From contig OZ025762.1 in the NCBI GenBank assembly GCA_964019335.1, forward strand, positions 124,001 to 188,000: 64,000 nt of DNA, in the 5' to 3' direction. The notes beneath the pieces were generated by a model, which was not told where the DNA came from, did no database searches, and saw only the letters and a list, made by a program, of their open reading frames with translations. Positions 37,669-48,130 of this stretch are shown here, one piece after another. Each line of letters starts with the position of its first letter. Position 1 is the first letter of the stretch. Both the position numbers and the translations under genes were made by a program. The DNA is from Diplonema japonicum. Taxonomy: Eukaryota; Euglenozoa; Diplonemea; Diplonemida; Diplonemidae.

Positions 37669-40413
37669 TCAAGGTGCAACCCAGACCCCCAGCCTGAGCC
37701 CGTCCTCGTCTTTGAGCCATTTTCCGAATTCCCCGCCGACCTTCCATTTCGCGACTGTCGTTGAGGTGCCAGAGAGTTTCACATGTTTAACACTCCATCC
37801 ATCATTGCCACTGGCGGGGATTCGCACTTCTCGGGGTAGCATTGCAGTTGTTGGCAGTGTGAATGAAGCCGTCGACCCCTTTGCAGGAGCCACCACGCTT
37901 CCCACCGTATGCGTCGATCCATCCCAGTAAATAATCTCGATGTGAAAGGTGTCCTGTGATCCTGAGTAAGATGCGGTGGCTGTCTGCACCTCCAGCGTCA
38001 GGGCAACGGGCGCCACGATGGAGATAGCGTTTCGCAGGTCCGCTCCGCAAGTTTGCTTTGTGTCGCCAAAACATGGTTTGTTGCACTCCGCAGCAGGAGC
38101 AATCTCTTGCATTCCAATGTCGTTCCCACACCAGCACGAGTTCCCGTCCTGAACACCAGAGTACACCTTCCACCGTGATTTGCATATCGCTGCGCATCGC
38201 GTCACTGTTACAAATGAACCACTTTCTGCAAATTCTAGCCTCCTCGTGGTTCTATCGTCCACATAGCACCCCACATGAGCTGGTGAAGAACTGCGAACTG
38301 CCATTTTCTCCGCGTTGACGGCATTGCACCCTGCAGAGTGGCGAGAGCTTCCGATAATGTCCTCCGCATCACCACAACAGCATTCCGTGATATCTGTTTG
38401 TACCCCATGCAGCCCCGAGTGTGTGAGCCCGACAGATGCGCACAAACTCGCGCACTGCTCTGCAGTGGTTGTTGTGGATAATACTTTTCTAATCGGCAAG
38501 GTCTGTTCGCCGAAGCACCCCACTTCTATCACGGGGAACACGTAGGGCGTCACAATAGATGTGATGGATATCTTCTGAAGCCCGTATTGAAGATCAGCGA
38601 TATACAAGAAAGACCCAGCAACATGGATTGAAGGACGCACCGTTGCAGTAGGCAAGCTTGTCGTGAAGGATGGTTGGTGGGGGACGGTGATGTCGACAAC
38701 GTTGACATTCGTCTCAGTTGTGAGGAAGATAGTTTGCTGGGACACGGCCATCGCGAAGGAAAAGGCCCCGTGAATATAATTGCTAACGACGACCGGCACC
38801 TTAGGCGATGACACATCTACCCCTATCATGATGGTGTCGTCTGCAACGTAAGCCATGGACCCCACAACCCTAACATCCCGAGCAGCAGCAATGTTTAACT
38901 TCCCAAGAAGCTGTGGTGATGAAGGATCACACAGATCGACAACTTGCAGGCTGTCACCGTCAACCACATAAGCTGCCTTTTCAGAAACGGCCGCAGCTTT
39001 GACTGGATTCAGGGTTTTGAATATACCAACACGGCGCATTGGGGTAACCTCCGTGTTCATAATGACAAGACCAACTGCAGCCGAAAGGTAAATGGTGCCG
39101 CCTTTGACGAGAATGTTTTGAAGGTTCGGCTCGGAGTAGATCTCCAGCAAAACAATTTTGGTAGGGTCTCTGACATCTAAGACGAACACCTCTGAGGATG
39201 CAAAGTAGAGCTTTCCCCCTTCTTGCCAGGCTATGGCGCTGATCGTGTAAGGGTGGCTGTAAAACGCTATTCTCTGCATCGTGACAATATCAAGTACTTC
39301 AATACCGTAAGGGCTGAACGCTTTGTAGACATGCGCACCAGAGACCGCCACGAGGGGTGTGTACTCGGTAGGCGTCAAGGTGTCTACGAATTTATAGTTT
39401 CGATTAGAATTCACCACGTACCTCGACAGCGAGTCTTCCTTCAGAACGTATATGCCCTGCAGAGTTCGGATAAAGCGTATGTTTTTCGAACCCAAAAACC
39501 AATCAATTCGAACGAACGACGGCAACGAAGCGTTAACAGCAGTTGAGTACACAATAACCTTTGTGGTAGTAAGCAACATGAGGGTGGTACCGACCAGTTC
39601 TACATCGATGACAGGCATGTCCACATCGAAGGACGTGGATTCGGAAGCGAGGCTGCCACCTAAGCTTAAAGCTGGTGTCCTGCCACCAAGTACATACACG
39701 TAACAGTAAGAACCCACCATCACATACATGTTGTTCCTCGTCTCGTCCACCTTAAAACTGCTGACAGAGCCTATACGGTAATACCTAAATTCGTCAAACC
39801 ATCTTAGACCGCCGCTTAGAATCATTCTGATGCTGGATTTGTGCGCTCTGTACAGCCAATACCCTGTCTCCGCACCACCATAGGAGTAATATGCTCTGCC
39901 GAGCTCGTTTTCGAAAGATTCGTGAACAACATCCAATTGCAGGGTGTACACTCCTCTCATCGCATTGTACAGCTGTCCGACATGTCCTTCGACGTAAATA
40001 GTATCCGCGCTCTGCGACCCTATAAAGATATAGAAGATGGGCATGCGGATTTTCCGGTAGTAAATCTGGACGGGTTGGTCCCACTGTTTCAAATCGTATC
40101 CTGAAATATAATTGCCGCCCGCGACATATAGTATGCCGTTCACAGTGTGGAGCTTCCAAGCCGCTGAGATCGTTTTTAGCGTGCCCCACAGAATTGGGCC
40201 TCTTGCTGTCACGAGATTGTAGATCAGAACCCCTTGAGCCCCTGCTGCCACATAACCCTTGTCGTTAATCACTACGATGTCATTCAGCATTCGGTCGTCC
40301 CTTGGCTTGTTCGCAACGATTGACAGAACCGCCGCGGCATTGCTCTCCGAGGTGCACAGCCAGAAAAGTGCAAGGAGGAAGGCGTGAGATAACCATGGTC
40401 GAGGTGGTGGCAT
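37669..40413 (-). CDS. Secreted beta-propeller (LVIVD-type) protein with WSC and PLAT-like domains
   Basis: A 914-residue protein from the Met at 40413, which gives a signal peptide (ending about SESNA, residue 28) and follows an A-rich leader. Residues about 35-620 are repeated beta units of the LVIVD kind (for example AYVVDGDSLQVVDLCDPSSP). Two cysteine-rich WSC-like modules follow, about 625-705 (EVGCFGEQ) and 710-800 (GCYVDDRTTR, NSCWCGNDIG, CNKPCFGD). The last ~110 residues (TATASYSGSQDTFHIEI, GNDGWSVKHVKLSG) look like a PLAT/LH2 beta-sandwich. WSC modules bind carbohydrate in other organisms, so an extracellular or surface glycan-binding role is likely. The neighbour is a chitobiase. 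Confidence 0.85.
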   Translation of the reverse strand: MPPPRPWLSHAFLLALFWLCTSESNAAAVLSIVANKPRDDRMLNDIVVINDKGYVAAGAQGVLIYNLVTARGPILWGTLKTISAAWKLHTVNGILYVAGGNYISGYDLKQWDQPVQIYYRKIRMPIFYIFIGSQSADTIYVEGHVGQLYNAMRGVYTLQLDVVHESFENELGRAYYSYGGAETGYWLYRAHKSSIRMILSGGLRWFDEFRYYRIGSVSSFKVDETRNNMYVMVGSYCYVYVLGGRTPALSLGGSLASESTSFDVDMPVIDVELVGTTLMLLTTTKVIVYSTAVNASLPSFVRIDWFLGSKNIRFIRTLQGIYVLKEDSLSRYVVNSNRNYKFVDTLTPTEYTPLVAVSGAHVYKAFSPYGIEVLDIVTMQRIAFYSHPYTISAIAWQEGGKLYFASSEVFVLDVRDPTKIVLLEIYSEPNLQNILVKGGTIYLSAAVGLVIMNTEVTPMRRVGIFKTLNPVKAAAVSEKAAYVVDGDSLQVVDLCDPSSPQLLGKLNIAAARDVRVVGSMAYVADDTIMIGVDVSSPKVPVVVSNYIHGAFSFAMAVSQQTIFLTTETNVNVVDITVPHQPSFTTSLPTATVRPSIHVAGSFLYIADLQYGLQKISITSIVTPYVFPVIEVGCFGEQTLPIRKVLSTTTTAEQCASLCASVGLTHSGLHGVQTDITECCCGDAEDIIGSSRHSAGCNAVNAEKMAVRSSSPAHVGCYVDDRTTRRLEFAESGSFVTVTRCAAICKSRWKVYSGVQDGNSCWCGNDIGMQEIAPAAECNKPCFGDTKQTCGADLRNAISIVAPVALTLEVQTATASYSGSQDTFHIEIIYWDGSTHTVGSVVAPAKGSTASFTLPTTAMLPREVRIPASGNDGWSVKHVKLSGTSTTVAKWKVGGEFGKWLKDEDGLRLGVWVAP

Positions 40414-40934
40414 TTTTTTTCTTTTTCTTTTTTTTTCTTTCCTCTTGATGGACATGCAACAAAAAAAAAGAAGCAGAAATTCGATAAAAGCTTGCAGCGT
40501 GCATGGGGGGGTGCTCACTGTTCAGAAAGAAGAAAAAGAAAGAGAAAAAAAAAAAAACAATATATTCTTTAGGGTTTTTTACTTTACGCGTTCTTGCGCT
40601 CACAAAAAAAAAAAAAAAAAAAACAAAAAAAAAAAATAGCAGGAGCTCATAGAGCACTCGTGGAAAACAAAATAAAATGCGTTGCCGAACGCTATTCTAT
40701 TCTTTTTCTTTCTTTCTTGGAAGACGACGGAAGGAAAGCAGAGGAAATAGACCCCCATCCCCCAGTACAGGGCAAGCTCCAGCGAAGAGCCACCCGCCCA
40801 CTTCAGAAGATGAGGGGTCTGAAATAAAAAAAGAAGAACAAAGAGTCAAAGGAGGTCTACTTGATTACAGGTTGTAGCTTCTTCTGTGTTCCAAAAAAAA
40901 TAAAATTAAAAAAGGGAAACAAACATAAAAGAAA
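40414..40934. other. Spacer with short LINE tip
   Basis: No gene. Contains the family B LINE 3' tip (40465-40525), long A runs, and near 40841 the repeat piece agtcaaaggaggtctacttg. Confidence 0.5.
40465..40525 (-). repeat. LINE family B 3' tip
   Basis: Reads ttcgataaaagcttgcagcg, then tgcatgggggggtgctcact, then gttcag. This is the complement of the terminus at 60567-60600. The coding part is absent, so only the extreme 3' end remains. Confidence 0.6.
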
Positions 40935-41939
40935 TCAAAGCTCTTTGAGCCCTTCAAGTGCAGCCCACATGGCAGCACCACCGGTAGAAGTAGGCGAAGC
41001 ACAACCCGCGTACCAGACAGCTGTGCCCTTAAGGTTCTTGGACTCAATGAGAGCGTACTTGGTAGAGAGAGTGTGGGCATCGTCATAGTACATTTGATAA
41101 GTGGTTCCACTAGAAACGTATGAGAAGAACCTCGCATCTTGCGCTGAGGTGTATGCAGGGGGGGTGGTTGCCTGTGCTTGAAGAGCATCGGCCTGGTCAA
41201 AGGTGAACGACCATGACCCGCTGAACGGCATCGCCGAAGGGCAACCACCCTCCGGAGACGGCTTTGAACAAGGGAACCTGTACCCGTACCAAGGAAGCCC
41301 CAGCACTACCTTGTGCATGAGACCCATATCGTTGTACGCCTGCAGACCCTTAAGAATCCCGTCCATCGGGGAGTTGGGCTCTGCGGTTTTTGACCCCCAG
41401 CACATATCGTACGCCATGGGAATGAAGAAATCAAGTGTGCGGTTCAGGGCAGCGTAGTCATAGCCAGCTGTGGTAGCAGAAATACTGGTATCGAAGGTGA
41501 TCTGTGCAAGTGGGTTGTCGGAGCGAAGGGCGGCCGCGGTTCTTTCGACAAGAGAGGTGAGCAAGTCGCGGTTTTCACTGAGCGCTTCAATGTCGAAGTT
41601 ATAGCCGTCGTAGCCGCCCTCCTTCACATAGCGCTGTGTGTTGGTGATGAAGGCATTGACGTATGATGCGTTGGTGAGCTGTGTCTTGTCGAAGTCAGAG
41701 TTGATCACCACACGCACACCCGCAGCGTGTCCTGCGCACACCACCTCGTCGTTCATGTTGTGGAACTTCATGATGGTCGTTAATGAGCTCAGGTTGTACG
41801 TCTTCCACGCGTCTTGATCGGGCGCGAAGGCGATCACCTCCTTCTTCGCTGCGGGCGTTGTAAGCGGCTTGCACAACGATTTGTCCTGACACACGCACGC
41901 CAGTGCCGCTACACCGAAGAGCATTTGCAAGGCAACCAT
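40935..41939 (-). CDS. CTBS: Di-N-acetylchitobiase (GH18)
   Basis: A 334-residue family 18 glycosidase. It should remove single GlcNAc units from the reducing end of chitooligosaccharides or N-glycan cores in lysosomes or digestive vacuoles. Signal peptide (residues 1-16). The motif DGYNFDIE at residues 111-118 keeps the Asn variant typical of chitobiases, with the catalytic Glu at 118. Other family signatures are the N-terminal C-x-C...LCKPL, FIPMAYDM, LGLPWYGYRFPC and a terminal GTAVWYAGC strand. Length is close to the animal enzyme. All landmarks are intact. The start at 41939 is the first Met and is preceded by a poly(A)-like leader. Confidence 0.92.
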   Translation of the reverse strand: MVALQMLFGVAALACVCQDKSLCKPLTTPAAKKEVIAFAPDQDAWKTYNLSSLTTIMKFHNMNDEVVCAGHAAGVRVVINSDFDKTQLTNASYVNAFITNTQRYVKEGGYDGYNFDIEALSENRDLLTSLVERTAAALRSDNPLAQITFDTSISATTAGYDYAALNRTLDFFIPMAYDMCWGSKTAEPNSPMDGILKGLQAYNDMGLMHKVVLGLPWYGYRFPCSKPSPEGGCPSAMPFSGSWSFTFDQADALQAQATTPPAYTSAQDARFFSYVSSGTTYQMYYDDAHTLSTKYALIESKNLKGTAVWYAGCASPTSTGGAAMWAALEGLKEL

Positions 41940-42358
41940 CTTTTTTTTTTCTTCTGTTCTTCTTTTTTTTTTTTTTTTAAAGTTTTGTTTTTTCAGAAAG
42001 CAAGAAAAAAAAAAAGAAAAAAAAATGGGGCTTTGGTTGCAACACTATTTGGCGTTAAAAAAAAAAGGAGGAGAAGAAAAAAAAAAAAATGGAATGGATA
42101 GATGTTTCGAGTATCAGAACTCGTATCAAAATAACTCGACCTAATTTTTGCGGTGCGCCATCGTGTGGTCTGGGGATGCTTGTCACCTTTCTGCGGTTTC
42201 GGCACGTGGTGTAGCATCTCCAGTCCGACGGAGGGCACTAACCAGCGCAAAAGAATTCTTTGTGAGACACCCCCTTGTTCTTTTCTTCGGTGGCCTTGCC
42301 GAGAAAAAATTAAAAAAGAACTGATTTCCACCACAGGAGACCGCTATCCCGCACATTG
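41940..42358. other. Spacer with LINE relic
   Basis: No gene. 42258-42303 is a decayed family A LINE 3' tip. The stretch 42130-42257 is unique. Confidence 0.5.
42258..42303 (-). repeat. Decayed LINE family A 3' tip
   Basis: tctttgtgagacacccccttg and ggtggccttgccg match the family A 3' end with an internal gap of about 45 bases. Only this tip is present. Confidence 0.55.
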
Positions 42359-43661
42359 CTATTGCACAGCATGTAGATACTTCTCGAGATCCTCGCCCCC
42401 TTCAGGGTGCAGCCTCTGCATCATCTCGAGAGCCTTTCTGTGGTAACGCAGCGCCTTGGTGTCGCTGCCGTTCTTCCCATGAACCGTGCAATGCGAAACA
42501 TGGTGTCCGCAAGAACATCACTATCGCAGTCTGAAGTACACCTGCTGTGTTCATGTAAAGCACTCTCGAAGTACTTCAGAGCATCGTAGCACCTTCCTTG
42601 CTGCTCGAAACAAACAGCAATGTTGAAGGTAAGGTGGGCGGCATCCGTTGTGCCCTGCTGTGGGTACAGGGACTTCTCCATTCTAAGGGCCTTGTCGAAG
42701 TTTTCAAGGGCGTCTTCATATTTGTCTTGCTTTAAATAGCACGATCCCAACAAGAAAGCTGCTTCGACAGCAGAGAGGTCATTGTTTAAAACCGCGGGTT
42801 TGCAGTGTAGTCTCCCCGGGTTTGGTGGCAACGCCCAGCGTTCATCTTGAACTGCGCCAGGGCGACCGAATAATAATCCTCGTAAGAATGCAAGGAGGCG
42901 TTTACACAGAAGTTGCGCTCCTCTGTTTGTATTGCTTCTTCGTAGCACTTCAACGCCATGTTGCTTCCTTCGGGGAGGGCCTCTCCTAGATTATTGAGCA
43001 TCGGGGCTAGCTTGTAACGATTCGACGAGCTTTCCTTCGCTATGTCGATTGCTTTGCGGAAGTGTGTGGCAGCAGAATCATAATCGTCTTTGTTGTAGTA
43101 AACACCTCCCATCGACCAGTGACTGAGAGAAATATGGGATGCGTCCTGTTGGTCATCCCTTCCCTCCCAGAGTTTCAAGGCCGTTTTGAAGTGTTGCAAT
43201 GCCTTGTCGTAGTAAGCCTCCCAGTTCTCGTGTTCCCACGATTCCAACCTGTAGAGTTCTCCTATTTCATAATGGACCTCTGCAATGGTGCCGTCGCGTG
43301 TATACTCTGCTTGTTTTCTGGTTTCCGCAGATTCTTGTGAAGTGGATGAGAACAGAGATTCGGCCGTTTCCAATCTGTCTTCAAAGGTGGTCAGCTTCTT
43401 GTTGAACTCGCTCTCTGTCTCGGGGACAAGGACGAGGAGTTCGCTCTGGTCCTCAAAGGGGTGCGATGCTACCTGAGTGTCCCCCTCCAGCTCCGTTCCG
43501 TCGAAGCACAACGTGAAGGAGTCGTCGCACAGCCCTCCTGCCAACAACCCCACCCTCGCCTTCAGATCGGCTATGCTCTCCGTCCCCTCTGCCTCAATGG
43601 AGATCGTTTCATGTGTGGGGAGACGAACTTGCAGAGACACTGGTGCCATGGTGGGCGTCAT
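42359..43661 (-). pseudogene. Broken ubiquitin-like/TPR gene (duplicate of 44153-45484)
   Basis: Tandem duplicate of the intact gene 1.8 kb away. The first 255 codons are clean: ubiquitin-like head and the first TPR units, almost identical to the intact copy. Around 42790-42800 a block of about 40 bases present in the intact copy (44590-44635) has been replaced by a few bases, shifting the frame. The second frame then resumes recognisable TPR sequence (SCYLKQDKYEDALENFDKAL). A single missing base near 42488 (accgtgcaatg versus accgtcgcaatg) shifts it again. The natural stop position (42359) is preserved but unreachable. A head-only product of about 290 residues could still be made. Confidence 0.85.
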
Positions 43662-44152
43662 GGATACCTTTGTAATGTGTTGGGGTTCTTTTCTTTTTTT
43701 TCTTTTCTCATTTCCCCCACACCGAAAAGAAAAGGTAAAGTCATTCCTTTGTGGTAGGTGAAGTGGTTTTATTCACGACACTCTGAATATAACGATGGGG
43801 GCAAAAGGTTTGAGTAGATACCTGTTTTAGATTGACGTCAAATCGCACTTGAAAAAAAAAAGAGAAATCATATAAAAAAAAAGAGAATAGGTTTTGGCTA
43901 GGGAGTTAGAGGAAACGTTTTAAACATGGGTGAAGGCTTTTCTTCGCAAGAACCAGTCTTTGACTTTTCTAAACAAAAGGGGAACGTTGGCAACGTGTTT
44001 CGGGTTGACAAGCTTTCTCCAGGTTTTACGCGGAACAACGCCAGTTCCTCTTTTTTTTTAGTTTCAACTCATCCTCCTCTTGGTCCCCGTCTGCAAAAAA
44101 AGTAGTGGAAAAAAAAAAAAAAGAAAAAAAGAGGCCATTGTCCCGCACATTG
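43662..44152. other. Spacer between TPR pseudogene and intact copy
   Basis: No gene. 43734-43790 matches the right flank of the large hairpin at 60697-60824 (shared aagtggttttatt and cacgacactctgaa). The rest is unique AT-rich sequence. Confidence 0.55.
43734..43790. repeat. Relic of the hairpin element's right end
   Basis: ggtaaag, then a short variable stretch, then ggtaggtgaagtgg and ttttattcacgacactctga. This aligns with 60797-60853 with a few indels. The left arm of the hairpin is absent here. Confidence 0.6.
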
Positions 44153-45484
44153 CTATTGCACAGCATGTAGATACTTCTCGAGATCCTCGCCCCCTTCAGG
44201 GTGCAGCCTCTGCATCATCTCGAGAGCCTTTCTGTGGTAATGCAGCGCCTTGGTGTCGCTGCCGTTCTTCCCATGAACCGTCGCAATGCGAAACATGGTG
44301 TCCGCAAGAACATCACTATCGCAGTCTGAAGTGCACCTGCTGTGTTCATGTAAAGCACTCTCGAAGTACTTCAGAGCATCGCAGTACCTTCCTTGCTGCT
44401 CGAAACAAACAGCAATGTTGAAGGAAAAGTGCGCGGCATCCGTTGTATCGTATGGGTACAAGGATCTATTCTCTCTAAGGGCAATATTGAAGTTTTCAAG
44501 GGCGTCTTCATATTTGTCTTGCTTTAAATAGCACGATCCCAACAAGGAAGCTGTTTCGACAGAGTTGTCATTGCCACATCCAAAGACGTTGTTGTAAGCA
44601 TATAAGGCCTCACGGAAGTACCTTGCTGCAGCAGTGTGGTCTCCACGGGTTTGGTGGCACTTTCCAATGTTCGTCATAAACCTCGCCAATTCTAGTGAAT
44701 AGCTCACTTCTTGGCAGCAAGGATGTGTCTCACGGAGGTCCTCCTCTGTTTGTATTGCTTCTTCGAAGCACTTCAACGCCATGTTGCTTCCTTCGGGGAG
44801 GGCCTCTCCTAGATCGTTGAGCATCAAGGCTAGCTCGTAACCATTCGACGAGCTTTCCTTCGCTATGTCGATTGCCTTGCAGAAGTGTGTGGCAGCAGAA
44901 CCATAATCGTCTTTGAAGTCGTAAACGTCCGCAATCGACCAGTGACTGAGAGATACATAAAATGCGTCCTGTTGGTCATCCCTTCCCTCCCAGAGTTTCA
45001 AGGCCGTTTTGAAGTGTTGCAATGCCTTGTCGTAGTAAGCCTCCCAGTTCTCGTGTTCCCACGATTCCAACCTGTAGAGTTCTCCTATTTCATAATGGAC
45101 CTCTGCAATGGTGCCGTCGCGTGTATACTCTGCTTGTTTTCTGGTTTCCGCAGATTCTTGTGAAGTGGATGAGAACAGAGATTCGGCCGTTTCCAATCTG
45201 TCTTCAAAGGTGGTCAGTTCCTTGTTGAACTCACTCTCTGTCTCGGGGACAAGGACGAGGAGTTCGCTCTGGTCCTCAAAGGGGTGCGATGCTACCTGAG
45301 TGTCCCCCTCCAGCTCCGTTCCGTCGAAGCACAACGTGAAGGAGTCGTCGCACAGCCCTCCTGCCAACAACCCCACCCTCGCCTTCAGATCGGCTATGCT
45401 CTCCGTCCCCTCTGCCTCAATGGAGATCGTTTCATGTGTGGGGAGACGAACTTGCAGAGACACTGGTGCCATGGTGGGCGTCAT
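44153..45484 (-). CDS. Ubiquitin-like domain plus TPR array
   Basis: A 443-residue protein. Residues 6-82 are ubiquitin-like (FTLCFDGTELEGD, then HPFEDQSELLVLV), then the helix ETESEFNKELTTFEDRLE. From about 110 to the end run roughly eight TPR units of about 42 residues, kinesin-light-chain-like (for example YYDKALQHFKTALKLW and DALKYFESALHEHSR). Two Met codons (residues 1 and 5) could start it; the first is given. No targeting signal. TPR arrays bind peptides or chaperones, so this is the TPR version of the adaptor family. The neighbouring duplicate is broken. Confidence 0.9.
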   Translation of the reverse strand: MTPTMAPVSLQVRLPTHETISIEAEGTESIADLKARVGLLAGGLCDDSFTLCFDGTELEGDTQVASHPFEDQSELLVLVPETESEFNKELTTFEDRLETAESLFSSTSQESAETRKQAEYTRDGTIAEVHYEIGELYRLESWEHENWEAYYDKALQHFKTALKLWEGRDDQQDAFYVSLSHWSIADVYDFKDDYGSAATHFCKAIDIAKESSSNGYELALMLNDLGEALPEGSNMALKCFEEAIQTEEDLRETHPCCQEVSYSLELARFMTNIGKCHQTRGDHTAAARYFREALYAYNNVFGCGNDNSVETASLLGSCYLKQDKYEDALENFNIALRENRSLYPYDTTDAAHFSFNIAVCFEQQGRYCDALKYFESALHEHSRCTSDCDSDVLADTMFRIATVHGKNGSDTKALHYHRKALEMMQRLHPEGGEDLEKYLHAVQ

Positions 45485-46054
45485 GGATACCTTTGTAATG
45501 TTCTTTTCTTTTTTTTTCTTTTTTTATTTTACTGCCTGTTCACTTTTTACTTTCATTTTTTTGGCCTACTTATTTATGGTTTCATGGCTTCTTGACTGCC
45601 GTGGACGAAAGACCAGCTTGTGAGCATGTTTCCCTGGATGTTGCAGGATGAGGTGTATCCACCTCTTTGCCTATTGGATAGCTGAACTTCCCTACAGCGC
45701 CTTGTGTGCCGTTGGACCCAGGTTGGTGGCTTTGGCTTCTGATGGGAGCGAAGGCATATTAATAATAACAGGTTTGGAGCTGGGCGGTCTTGGTTTCTCG
45801 CTCGAGCAAAGAAGTGAGTCGTCACTATCTACTTACGCGTCAATTTGCTCAAATTGCACTTGAATAAGAGATGACATTAAAGAAAATGAATAGTTCTTTG
45901 GTTAGAAGAGGGGGGGGGGGGGCTAGAGGAGAAAAGAAAATGTGAAACTAAAAATAAAATAAAAATTAACATGTATGGCCGTCCGTTCCTCTAAAGAAGA
46001 AAAAAAAGCTAAAAAAACGAATGGGGGGGGGGGTGTAAAAGAAGAAAGAAGAAA
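45485..46054. other. Spacer left of the LINE insertion
   Basis: No gene. 45590-45870 is GC-richer and holds a 71-codon plus-strand frame without recognisable features. 46005-46054 matches 47866-47925, which is the flank of the LINE in its empty-site copy. Confidence 0.5.
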
Positions 46055-47510
46055 AAAAATATATGAGTTAAAGGAAGTCTTTGTGAGACGCCCCCTTGTT
46101 CTCATCTTCTACCTGCACCTATCCCCTTTCAGCAGCGGTTTCTCCTCCTTTGGTGGTCTTGCCGGCCTTCTCCCCAGCCTGGCCGCTCTTTCTCTTCGTT
46201 CTCTCGCCCATTGTCCTTTCAACGCCTCTAGGTCATGCTTGGTCTTCGGTGATGCAAATATCGCCCTCCTGTTCCATCCGATCACCGCCTTTGTCCTCCC
46301 GATGGATCGTAGTGTGTGCACCCTTGTGCTCGGCTCAGCTGGGAAGGCCCTCCTTCCTTTCACCTTCTTCAGTACCCTCCCTAGCTCCCATGTGTGCCAG
46401 ATCTTCTTCATCAATCCATGCAATCTCCTCGCTTTCTGCTGTACTTCTGCGAGATCCCCCAGCTTCCCTCCAAGGGTCTTCCCGGTCACGTTCTCGAAAT
46501 CCAGTGCCAGCTCCACCGTCGACACTGACGTGTTCCTGCTGCCTGCATACCAGCGCAGTTGCCGCATCCACCTCAGCACCTCCTTCGTGTACTCCCGTAG
46601 GACATCCCCTGCCGGTAGCTTGCCGAAGTCCTTGTCCGACGGTACTGGGTGTTCTTGACCTTGTGTGATCTCCAGCCACTGGTGTGCGTGGTACACCTCC
46701 TGCCTCTTCGCTTGTAGGGCTGCGTCCCGCTCCCCCACCACCGCCAGCAGGTACCTCTGCGTTCCTTCGAGCCTTTCCCTGACATCCTTCCCTGCTCCCC
46801 TTGGCAGGATGCCATGCAGCTTCGTACACGGTTCCAGCCCCCTGCGCGTCATGCCTTCGTGTTCTTCCCGCTGTTGCACTTCCTTGGCCTTTTCGCACTC
46901 CCACAGTGCGTGCTCCAGCATGCTGGGCAGCTGTTGCTCCTGACCGCAGATGTCGCAGTGTGCCGTCGTGGGTTCGGCCTGCTTAGCTTCTTGCTTCCTC
47001 GCCTCCGCAATCAGCCACTTTTCGGTGTCCTGTCCTTCCTCTTCTTCTTCTTCTTGTTCATCTTCAGCCTCGCCTTCATCCTCGTCTTCTTCTCCTTCCG
47101 CCATCGGGATGTGCTCCACCGTGTCCGTGCGCCATCCCCGTGGGTTGATGTAGAACACTGCCCCCGAGATGATCCTTCGCACGTCCCTTGCTGCAATCGG
47201 GTCCGTCACCACCAGCTTCCTCCACAGCGCGTTGGTCTCTGCTGCTGCCGCAGCTTCCATGCCCCCCATGGTGCTCCGTTTGCTCATGATTTCCTGTGCT
47301 TCCGCCCGCCTGAGTCGGTCCCTGATGTAGTGCTTGTAGGGCTCCTTTTCCAGTGCGTGGGTGTCCTTCAGCTGTGCCCAGCTTAACTTGATCTGAGGCA
47401 GCCACCTTTCCATCATGATGCCCACCGGTCCCAGCGGTATCTTCTTCCCGCTGTACCGTTTGGCAATGGCGTCGCAGCGTGTCCACAGCTTGTCGTCCTT
47501 CTTGCAGAAA
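46055..47510 (-). mobile_element. Longest LINE copy, family A (C-terminal ~465 codons open)
   Basis: A 5'-truncated non-LTR retrotransposon whose reading frame is open to its stop at 46109. Order on the minus strand: WLPQIKLSWAQL; an acidic Glu-rich stretch; a zinc knuckle CDIC...EHALWEC (C-x2-C, H-x4-C); LHGILPRG; TQRYLLAVVGERD; VLRWMRQLRW; and the conserved tail STVELALDFE...RRAIFAS, ending basic. These are the features downstream of a reverse transcriptase, and the transcriptase itself is absent. The frame runs on into flanking host 3' UTR sequence (47511-47584), so the apparent N-terminus is not from the element. Its ends are fixed by an empty site at 47866-47990. Confidence 0.85.
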
Positions 47511-47727
47511 GAAAAAACAAAAAAAGATTGTCTCGATTTTAGTGGTGCCATGCAGTGGTGGCAAAAGAAAAAAGAAAAACACACCCCTTATTATTAATTG
47601 GCCTTTCCATCTCAAAATCTCATTTTAGATAAAGCACTGCAGGGGGGAGAGGGAGGGAGGGGTAGGGAACAAACAAGGACGCTTTTCTTTTTTTTACGTC
47701 TCTTTTCTGGCGACCTTGACCTCAGAA
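47511..47727 (-). repeat. Duplicated 3' end and 3' UTR of the 48131-50878 gene
   Basis: Direct copy of 47926-48163: attgtctcgattttagtggt, gccatgcagtggtggcaaaag, ctcattttagataaagcactgc and the last codons of the gene (EVKVARKE, then Thr instead of Met, then stop). The LINE sits at its left edge, and the other copy has no LINE. Confidence 0.8.
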
Positions 47728-48130
47728 AAAGAAAAGAGAAAACAAAAAACTAGTTTGGCGCTTTCATTTGTTTTGTGCGCACGAGCGAAATTTTACCTGC
47801 CATCAACTAGTTTTTAGTCTCGACAAAAATATTGTTAACACAAAAAGAAACATGGGGATCATTAATGTAAGCTAAAGAAAAAAAAACGAATGGGGGGGGG
47901 GGGTGTAAAAGAAAAAAGAAAAAAAAAAGATTGTCTCGATTTTAGTGGTGCCATGCAGTGGTGGCAAAAGAAAAAAAAGGAAAACACACCCCTTATTATT
48001 CTTTTTTTCTTTTCTTCTTCTTTCTCCTTTCCATCTCAACATCTCATTTTAGATAAAGCACTGCAGGGGGAAGAGGGAGGGAGGGAGGGGGGGGGGGGGT
48101 AGGGAAAAAACAAAGACGCTTTTCTTTTTT
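47728..48130. other. Empty-site copy and 3' UTR
   Basis: 47866-47925 (gtaagctaaag, cgaatgggggg, tgtaaaagaaaaaag) corresponds to 46005-46054 left of the LINE. It runs without interruption into attgtctcgattttag, which lies right of the LINE in the other copy. It is also the 3' UTR of the next gene. Confidence 0.75.

Noticed and set aside
42786-42948. Intron or programmed frameshift in the first TPR gene copy
   Set aside because: The disrupted segment lacks consensus splice ends. A second independent one-base deletion lies downstream, and an intact neighbour exists, so decay is simpler.
45648-45863. A 71-codon plus-strand frame
   Set aside because: It is opposite to the gene direction, has no recognisable feature, and no splice-like signal precedes it.
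47511-47584. N-terminal 25 codons of the longest LINE frame as part of the element's protein
   Set aside because: This stretch is host 3' UTR sequence duplicated at 47926-47998, so the frame only continues into it by chance.
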